The translations under genes were made by a program, and so were the position numbers. 12,806 bases of DNA from Rhodospirillaceae bacterium (GTDB lineage: Bacteria > Pseudomonadota > Alphaproteobacteria > MPNO01 > UBA2964). Below are positions 7,940 to 12,806 of the stretch, piece by piece. Position 1 is the first letter of the stretch. Each line of letters opens with the position of its first letter. The DNA is taken from contig JABJKO010000261.1 in NCBI GenBank assembly GCA_018660305.1, forward strand, positions 1 through 12,806, read 5' to 3'. Under the pieces are notes generated by a model, which was given only the letters and a program-made list of their open reading frames with translations, was not told the DNA's origin and searched no databases.

Positions 7940-9433
7940 ATGACAATATCGAGTGCAAGGATGATCGCCGCGACCCGGAAGTTTTTCGGCCGCTTTGCCG
8001 TCGATACCAGTGGAGCAACGGCTACCCTTATGGCGGCCGGCCTGTTTGCCATGATCGGGACGGTCGGTATAGCAACCGATGCCGCACGCGGCTATCTGGT
8101 CAAGGCGCGCCTGTCGCAGGCCCTCGATTCCGCCGCTCTTGCCGGCGCCAAGGTGTTTTATCTGCCAACCCGGGACCCCGACATCCAAATGTATTTCGAT
8201 GCCAATTTTCCACAGGGCTATATGGATGCGGCAATCACCGGCCCCAATATCACTACCAAGAAGGACACCAACGGCGACGACATTTTGACCCTCACCGCCT
8301 CGGCGCAGGTGCCAACGACCCTGATGACCCTGTTCGGCATCAATACCATCAAAGTCTCGGGCGGAAGCGAAGTCACCCGCCAGACCCAGCTTCTCGACGT
8401 GGTGCTTGCGATCGATATGTCCGGGTCCATGAGCCTTCCGGCGGTGGGCGGTGGCACCCGGATCGAGGCGGCCCGTGCCGCGGCGACCGAAATGGTCGAC
8501 ATTCTGTTCGGTAACGAGGCGACAAAATCGCTGCTGAAGATCGGTCTTGTACCCTGGAACAGTAAAGTCAATGTGCAACTTAACGGCACTACCTTTGACG
8601 ATACCCTGACCAACACCATAAGTGTGCCGGCGTTCGTCAATCCGCTCACCTCGGCAGCACAGACCGAGGTCTATACCGCCAATAATTCGCCAGTTCCCTT
8701 GCTTTCCGCCCCCACTGCCGGCTGGCGAGGTTGCGTGTACCAGCGCCACATCTATAACGGCGCGACCAACGATCCCACGGACGACGCCGACACCGCGCTG
8801 GGGGCCGTCAGCTTTCCTGGCGGCGACTGGGTCGCGTGGGAACACATTGGCCCGGAAGGCGAACCCGTTCCCGGCAACGCCGAATGTCTGCAGGCCGTGC
8901 TGGGCGGAAGCTCGCTTGAATGTGTCCAGTGTCTGGACCATGGCATCACGCCGCTGACCAGCACCAAGCAGGAAATACAGGACGCCCTTAACGAGCTGAT
9001 TTCTCCCGATGGCGGCACGAATATTTCGCATGGACTGGCGTGGGCCTCGCGTGTCCTGACACCGGGGGCTCCGTTTGACGAGGCCGATCCCAACCCGCCC
9101 GGCTTGCGCCAGCAGGCCATCGTGCTTTTGACCGATGGTGAAAACTGTGGCTGGTGGGGAGACGGGTACAAAGGCGCCTATGGGCTATGTGCGAGCGCCC
9201 GATCCTTTATGAATGACCGTCTTCTGGAGTTGGCGACTAATATCAAGGCGAGCGGCGTGATCATCTACACTATTCAGTTCGCCAATAGTGGCACGCCTCT
9301 TCAGAATCTGATGAAATCAATCTCGACGGGGCCAGATGCACCCTACTACCATCATGCGCCGGACGCCGCGACCCTGCAGACAGTGTTCCAGGAAATCAGC
9401 AACCATCTGTCGGAACTGCGTCTTTCGAAATAG
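7940..9433 (+). CDS. tadG: TadG-like pilus-associated protein with von Willebrand A domain
   Basis: 497 residues from ATG 7940. Residues 20-70 form the TadE/TadG-type N-terminal anchor: DTSGATATLMAAGLFAMIG, then IATDAARGYLVKARLSQALDSAALAGA (in part), with one hydrophobic helix. Residues about 150-495 are a vWA domain with a MIDAS site: D159-M-S161-G-S163, T360 in DGGTNISHG and D399 in VLLTDGEN, so metal-dependent ligand binding is likely. Six cysteines lie at 265, 316, 328, 331, 403 and 417, including CVQC at 328-331, which fits disulfides outside the cytoplasm. TadG proteins are proposed to anchor or cap the Tad pilus; the adhesive role is inferred from vWA. An in-frame TTG at 7886 would add 18 residues and overlap the previous gene, but AGGGA at 7927-7931 suits the ATG better. 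This is the last gene of the pilus run. Confidence 0.9.
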   Translation: MTISSARMIAATRKFFGRFAVDTSGATATLMAAGLFAMIGTVGIATDAARGYLVKARLSQALDSAALAGAKVFYLPTRDPDIQMYFDANFPQGYMDAAITGPNITTKKDTNGDDILTLTASAQVPTTLMTLFGINTIKVSGGSEVTRQTQLLDVVLAIDMSGSMSLPAVGGGTRIEAARAAATEMVDILFGNEATKSLLKIGLVPWNSKVNVQLNGTTFDDTLTNTISVPAFVNPLTSAAQTEVYTANNSPVPLLSAPTAGWRGCVYQRHIYNGATNDPTDDADTALGAVSFPGGDWVAWEHIGPEGEPVPGNAECLQAVLGGSSLECVQCLDHGITPLTSTKQEIQDALNELISPDGGTNISHGLAWASRVLTPGAPFDEADPNPPGLRQQAIVLLTDGENCGWWGDGYKGAYGLCASARSFMNDRLLELATNIKASGVIIYTIQFANSGTPLQNLMKSISTGPDAPYYHHAPDAATLQTVFQEISNHLSELRLSK

Positions 9434-9524
9434 AGAAGATGGAAGAACGGCCTCGTTCGTCGATTCCTCCCGATGGTATGAGGTATTTGTCCTAATTTTG
9501 GCCTGAAATTAAGGCCATCAGGGC

Positions 9525-9551
9525 GATCCCTTAATCGACGATTAATGGATC
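9525..9551. promoter_or_regulatory. 27-base near-perfect palindrome, candidate operator of the MarR-family gene
   Basis: A central TTAATCG-A-CGATTAA (9531-9545) is flanked by GATCC (9525-9529) and GGATC (9547-9551). All arm positions pair except one C/T. It ends 48 bases before the TTG start of the MarR-family gene, where autoregulatory MarR operators are usual. There is no following T-run, so an operator is more likely than a terminator. A separate weak stem GGCCT/AGGCC lies at 9500-9516. Confidence 0.5.
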
Positions 9552-9599
9552 GCTCGCATAGTTGGGGATAATTGCAAGGCGGGCCAAAGGAGAATTCTG

Positions 9600-10106
9600 T
9601 TGGATACCCTGACAACAGCACATATGCCGGAAGGCACCACAAACACGTCCATCGCGGACAGGTACCTCCAGATTACGCGGATGATCGAGCGCCTTCACAG
9701 GCGCCATCTCGACATGCTGCGCTATGAGCTGGACCGCCTCGGTATCGACGGCATCAGCGCCGCTCAGGCCCTGATGCTGACCAAAATGCGCGGCCAGGCC
9801 GTCAGCGTCCGTGATCTCGTGGAGCGCGGCTATTATCTCGGCTCAAACGTGTCCTATAACATTAAGCAGCTGGTCACGTGCGGTCTGGTTATTCAGGAGC
9901 GTTCCTCGCACGACAAGCGTTCGCTGCGTGTCAGCCTGACCGACAAGGGCGAGGAACTCTGCCAGAAAATCGCCGAAGCCGAGGAGAAGCACGCCGTGGC
10001 GCTGGCCTCGGAAGCCGCGGATCCCGACCAGATCGATGCCGCCTGCCATTTGCTGCGGCGCCTCGAGACCAGTTGGTCCGACTATCTTCGCTACGGCGAC
10101 CACTGA
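9600..10106 (+). CDS. MarR-family winged-helix transcriptional regulator, LdtR-like
   Basis: 168 residues. Helical segments with RYLQITRMIERLHRRHLDML (21-40) precede a winged helix-turn-helix at about 50-115. The recognition-helix region reads ERGYYLGSNVSYNIKQLV at 75-92, and the wing is RSSHDKRSLRVSLT at 101-114, then a C-terminal dimerisation helix. GYYLGSNVSYN is strongly reminiscent of LdtR, an alphaproteobacterial MarR-family regulator linked to L,D-transpeptidase expression in Liberibacter and Sinorhizobium. That link is from memory and the target here is unknown. TTG at 9600 is chosen because AAAGGAG lies at 9586-9592, seven bases upstream, the best Shine-Dalgarno in the window; an ATG at 9624 lacks one. 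A palindrome upstream (9525-9551) suggests autoregulation. No L,D-transpeptidase gene is in the window. Confidence 0.9.
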   Translation: MDTLTTAHMPEGTTNTSIADRYLQITRMIERLHRRHLDMLRYELDRLGIDGISAAQALMLTKMRGQAVSVRDLVERGYYLGSNVSYNIKQLVTCGLVIQERSSHDKRSLRVSLTDKGEELCQKIAEAEEKHAVALASEAADPDQIDAACHLLRRLETSWSDYLRYGDH

Positions 10107-10125
10107 TCCCAGACGCCCTGTTCTC

Positions 10126-10145
10126 CTCACCGCCTATGCGGTGGG
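10126..10145 (+). terminator. Candidate hairpin after the MarR-family gene (no T-run)
   Basis: CACCGC (10128-10133) and GCGGTG (10138-10143) pair around a CTAT loop, and one G-U and one C-G pair extend the stem to eight. It lies 22 bases after the stop codon. A T-run is lacking, so termination is only a possibility. Confidence 0.3.
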
Positions 10146-10269
10146 TTGCGGCCGAATCTGGTGCACGATAGATTGCGCCGGTCTATTTCCGGCGGAACGG
10201 TACAATTGCCGCCGGATACCCACCCCTGCCCCGCACAGGACGTGAGAAGCGGTTGCGCGGTGAGAATAC

Positions 10270-11259
10270 GTGAGTGGATCAAATAATATGGGCCTGGCTT
10301 CTACCGCTCTTGCGACTTTTCATGACCTATCGCCTGTGGTGGAGGATTTCGAAGAGGCCGTAATGGCCGGACTTTCAGCCATCCCCAAAACCGTTCCCTG
10401 CAAATATTTCTATGATCAGCGCGGTTCCGAACTGTTCGACGAAATTTGCGCGCTCGACGAGTACTACGTCACCCGGACAGAAACCGCCATATTGACAGCC
10501 AATGCGGGAGAAATCGCCGCTCTCATGGGGGAAAGCTGGCATTTGGTGGAGTTCGGCAGCGGCTCCAGCATAAAAGTCAGACTCCTGCTCGATGCCCTGA
10601 ACGGGAGGGGTGCCTATACGGCCATCGATATTTCGCGGGACCACCTGCTGGCATCGGCGACCCGCCTGGCGGAGGAATATCCGGGCCTCACCGTCTCCGC
10701 CATGTGCGCGGATTACACCCGGCCCTTTGATTTTCCTGCCAAACAGGGCAGCAACCCCGTCGTATTCTTTCCGGGCTCGACAATCGGGAATTTTACGGCG
10801 GATCAGGCCCTGGAATTCCTTACCAAAACCGCCGACCAGCTACGACCTTTGGGCGGCGCCCTGCTGATCGGCGCGGATCTGAAAAAGGATGTCACCGTTC
10901 TCAAAGCCGCTTACAACGATTCCAAGGGTGTCACGGCGGCCTTTAATCTCAATTTACTGATCCGGGCCAACAAAGAACTCGGCGCCAATTTCGACCTGTC
11001 CGCCTTCCATCACGATGCTCTTTACGACGAAGAATCGGGACGGATCGAGATGCATATCATCAGCGATCGCCGGCAAACCGTGCAGATCGGGTCCGCATCC
11101 TTTAAATTCGAAGAAAACGAAACCATTCATACGGAAAATTCGCATAAATATTCCGTAGCGCAGTTCCAGGACATGGGGCGGGCCGCCGGTTTCGATCCGA
11201 CACATGTGTGGACGGACGACCGGGACCTGTTTAGCGTGCATTACTGGAAGGCGATTTGA
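10270..11259 (+). CDS. egtD: EgtD-like L-histidine N-alpha-methyltransferase (ergothioneine pathway)
   Basis: 329 residues, the normal EgtD length. EgtD transfers three methyl groups from S-adenosylmethionine to the alpha-amino group of histidine, giving hercynine, the precursor of ergothioneine. Visible landmarks in order: PCKYFYDQRGSELFDEI at 43-59, EYYVTRTE at 64-71, SAM-binding EFGSGSS at 94-100, TAIDIS at 117-122, PGSTIGNF at 168-175 with N174 for the substrate amine, GADLKKD at 201-207, AYNDSKGVTAAFN at 214-226, and TENSHKYS at 288-295, where E289 and S291 match the Glu and Ser that bind the imidazole in the mycobacterial enzyme. GTG 10270 has GGTGAG about six bases upstream; ATG 10288 is an alternative. 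No sulfoxide synthase gene (egtB) adjoins it. A DsbA-family gene follows after 39 bases. Confidence 0.94.
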   Translation: MSGSNNMGLASTALATFHDLSPVVEDFEEAVMAGLSAIPKTVPCKYFYDQRGSELFDEICALDEYYVTRTETAILTANAGEIAALMGESWHLVEFGSGSSIKVRLLLDALNGRGAYTAIDISRDHLLASATRLAEEYPGLTVSAMCADYTRPFDFPAKQGSNPVVFFPGSTIGNFTADQALEFLTKTADQLRPLGGALLIGADLKKDVTVLKAAYNDSKGVTAAFNLNLLIRANKELGANFDLSAFHHDALYDEESGRIEMHIISDRRQTVQIGSASFKFEENETIHTENSHKYSVAQFQDMGRAAGFDPTHVWTDDRDLFSVHYWKAI

Positions 11260-11298
11260 CCCCTCTGGTTGGCCCGCAATAGGCAAAGCCGTAGCGAC

Positions 11299-11958
11299 AT
11301 GCAAATCGATATCATTTCAGACACCATCTGCCCATGGTGTTTCATAGGAAAACGCCGGTTTGAACGTGCTCTCGCCTTGCGTCCACAGGACAATCTCGAG
11401 ATACGTTGGCTGCCCTTTCAGCTTAATCCGACCATGCCGTCCGAGGGCATGGGCCGGCGTCAGTACCTTGCCGCCAAGTTCGGTGGCGCTGACCGGGCGG
11501 AACGGCAGTATGACCGGCTGCGCGAGACAGGCCGCGAGATGGGCATCGAATTTGCCTTCGAGAGTATAGAATCGACGCCCAATACCATCAATTCCCACCG
11601 GCTGATCCATTTTTCCCAGAACATTGGCAAGCAGGCTCTCGTCGTTGAGGCCTTGTTTCAGGCCTATTTCTTCGAGGGTGAAGATATCGGGGATTTGGAT
11701 GTTCTAACAAAGATCGGTACCGCAGCCGGTCTCGAGCCCACGGCCCTCGGCCGATATCTGGCCGGCGACGAAGACCGGTCCCACATTCTCGGTCTGGACG
11801 AGAAAATGCGCAGGATTGGGATCAGCGGCGTACCCTGCTTCATCGTCGAGGACGAGTACGCGATTTCAGGCGCCCAGTCGCCCGAGATATTTCATCAGAT
11901 ATTCGATCTGGTCCGCCAGGAAACAGATTTGTTACCCGGCCGCTCCGCGGCGGAATAG
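11299..11958 (+). CDS. FrnE-like DsbA-family thiol oxidoreductase
   Basis: 219 residues from ATG 11299. The N-terminus MQIDIISDTICPWCFIGKRR is typical of the FrnE subgroup of the DsbA family, with a CPWC redox site at residues 11-14. An alpha-helical insertion spans about 45-165 with NTINSHRLIHF at 95-105, and the thioredoxin fold closes with GISGVPCFIVEDEYAISGAQ near 174-193 (cis-Pro P179). No signal peptide is present, so the protein is probably cytoplasmic; members act as thiol-disulfide oxidoreductases or isomerases and some have been linked to oxidative stress or polyketide synthesis. C180, right after the cis-proline, is an additional cysteine; I recall Phe there more often. The in-frame TTG at 11269 would add ten unlike-family residues, so ATG is preferred although its Shine-Dalgarno is weak. 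It may be co-transcribed with egtD. Confidence 0.93.
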   Translation: MQIDIISDTICPWCFIGKRRFERALALRPQDNLEIRWLPFQLNPTMPSEGMGRRQYLAAKFGGADRAERQYDRLRETGREMGIEFAFESIESTPNTINSHRLIHFSQNIGKQALVVEALFQAYFFEGEDIGDLDVLTKIGTAAGLEPTALGRYLAGDEDRSHILGLDEKMRRIGISGVPCFIVEDEYAISGAQSPEIFHQIFDLVRQETDLLPGRSAAE

Positions 11959-11975
11959 TGCCCCTATAGAGGCAC
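11958..11975. other. Short inverted repeat in the convergent gap
   Basis: GTGCC (11958-11962) and GGCAC (11971-11975) can pair around an inner CCTATAGA. The element fills most of the 28-base gap between the converging frnE-like and SPOR genes, where a two-way terminator would be expected. It has no T-run on either side. It contains the decamer CCCTATAGAG also found after tadC. Confidence 0.3.
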
Positions 11976-11986
11976 GAATGCGGGTC

Positions 11987-12805
11987 TCAAGCCGGCGCCT
12001 GAGAGACAATCATGCAGTCCGTAAGCCCCGCTTCGCGCATCTCCTCGCAGAGCTTCGCTGCCTTTATGCGTGTCGGGATGTTTGGCACAAAGATCCGGTA
12101 AAGCTTCTTTTGCTGGTTGGTCAGAAATTCCACCGTGGTCAGCAGATAAGCGGGTGAAATATGCTTATCGACGATTTTCGCGAGACGGTCCTGTGCCGCG
12201 AAGGCGTTCCTGCGGGACTGATAGGATGCAAGCTGGATACGAAATTGAGGACCGGCGAAGGCGTGTTCAACCTCTGCCAGGGTGGCCGCCGTTTTCCAGA
12301 CTTTGTCGTTCTGTAGAATGATGATGCAATCGGCATGTCCGGCCACCTTGAACGCAGCACACAGATCCTGTGCTTCCGTCCGGCTCCTAATGGGTGCGGT
12401 TCGAATACGATAATTGAAGGATTTAGCGGATCCGCGGGGGGAGCGGCGTACCAGGATCTCCAGTTCGCCGGTCTTGTCTCCAAGCAGCTTTTTGAGGATC
12501 TTCTGGCCCTTCTCCGCGCCCTTTTCTGTCCGGAAGGACGCCAACTGAACCCGTACCGGTACCGGCACGACGACCGGTGTTTCAAGCTTAAGGGGGTCCC
12601 ACAGGCTTTCATTGTGCTTGATCACAAGACAGCCATCATGGCCATTAGTCCTGATTTCACCGCACAGCTTCAACCCGTCTTCGCGTTTTTTAAACGGCGC
12701 GGACCGGATTCGGAAATCAAAGCCTGTTGCCGCGTCGTTGCGGGATTTACGAACGAAAAGCTGCAGCTTGTCGGAATCTTCCCCCAGCAGGGCGGCAAGA
12801 ACATT
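11987..12805 (-). CDS. Protein with tandem SPOR domains, C-terminal part (5' end outside window)
   Basis: The frame is open to the right edge; 272 residues are visible, numbered here from the first whole codon at 12805. It consists of tandem SPOR-type repeats: the end of one (about 1-62), a whole one from RVQLASF (about 85-164) and a whole one from RIQLASY (about 188-267). Each shows the SPOR pattern of a beta strand, helix, YRI or FRI strand, helix and final strand. SPOR domains bind denuded peptidoglycan glycan strands, usually at the division septum, so an envelope role is likely. Every repeat ends with LC-X10-C (Cys 48/59, 149/160, 253/264), and the first two are followed by a Trp-containing tail. 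A TTG at 12673 is not the start because the homologous first repeat continues upstream of it. No membrane segment is visible; it may lie off the edge. Confidence 0.85.
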   Translation of the reverse strand, partial: NVLAALLGEDSDKLQLFVRKSRNDAATGFDFRIRSAPFKKREDGLKLCGEIRTNGHDGCLVIKHNESLWDPLKLETPVVVPVPVRVQLASFRTEKGAEKGQKILKKLLGDKTGELEILVRRSPRGSAKSFNYRIRTAPIRSRTEAQDLCAAFKVAGHADCIIILQNDKVWKTAATLAEVEHAFAGPQFRIQLASYQSRRNAFAAQDRLAKIVDKHISPAYLLTTVEFLTNQQKKLYRIFVPNIPTRIKAAKLCEEMREAGLTDCMIVSQAPA

Positions 12806-12806
12806 C

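Noticed and set aside
7772..9031. A 419-codon open frame on the minus strand
   Set aside because: It lies wholly opposite the TadG-like gene and the end of the gene before it, which have clear family motifs. Its translation is rich in H, G and R with no recognisable domain, as expected for the antisense of a GC-rich gene.
9500..9516. Stem GGCCT/AGGCC after the TadG-like gene as a terminator
   Set aside because: The stem has only five pairs, is AT-rich in the loop, lies 67 bases after the stop and has no T-run after it.
12671..12673. TTG at 12673 (minus strand) as start of the SPOR gene
   Set aside because: The 44 codons upstream encode the first part of another SPOR repeat homologous to the following ones, so the gene extends past the right edge.
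1..12806. tRNA, rRNA, CRISPR arrays, insertion sequences, attachment sites
   Set aside because: Reading both strands by eye, I saw no tRNA-like cloverleaf, regularly spaced repeats, transposase or integrase motifs, or terminal inverted repeats with target duplications.

Overview
The window (about 57% GC by impression) looks like chromosome of an alphaproteobacterium. Pointers are the CpaD-CpaE-CpaF form of the Flp/Tad pilus locus with a receiver-like CpaE, a MarR-family regulator of the alphaproteobacterial LdtR type, and the very short or overlapping gene junctions. The genus cannot be fixed from the sequence; a marine Rhodospirillales, Kiloniellales or Sneathiellales relative is a guess.

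Bases 1-9433 are the distal part of a Flp/Tad (tight adherence) pilus cluster. A plus-strand run cpaD (cut by the left edge), cpaE/tadZ, cpaF/tadA, tadB and tadC encodes an outer-membrane accessory lipoprotein, a polar localisation ATPase, the motor ATPase and the two inner-membrane platform proteins. These genes overlap or abut, as in one operon. A TPR lipoprotein gene (tadD) then lies on the minus strand, convergent with tadC and divergent from a second plus-strand run: tadE, a second TadE/TadF-like pseudopilin and a TadG-like protein with a von Willebrand A domain. The roughly 280-base gap between tadD and tadE contains a strikingly AT-rich patch and is the likely control region for both. 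The Flp pilin, prepilin peptidase, CpaB and the secretin CpaC are absent here; they probably lie to the left.

Bases 9434-11958 hold a MarR-family regulator preceded by a 27-base near-perfect palindrome, then egtD (histidine trimethylation, first step of ergothioneine synthesis), then a FrnE-like DsbA-family thiol oxidoreductase. The last two may be co-transcribed. No egtB is present beside egtD.

Bases 11987-12806 hold, on the minus strand, the C-terminal part of a protein built of tandem SPOR domains (two whole, one partial), running off the right edge.

The most notable observations are: a CpaF with a duplicated N-terminal helical segment joined by a long Pro/Ala/Glu-rich linker; an EF-hand-like calcium-binding pair inserted in a TadE pseudopilin; the palindrome before the MarR gene; and SPOR repeats that each carry a CX10C cysteine pair. 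I do not see a wholly new multi-gene system. This is mainly a recognisable pilus locus with several unusual details.
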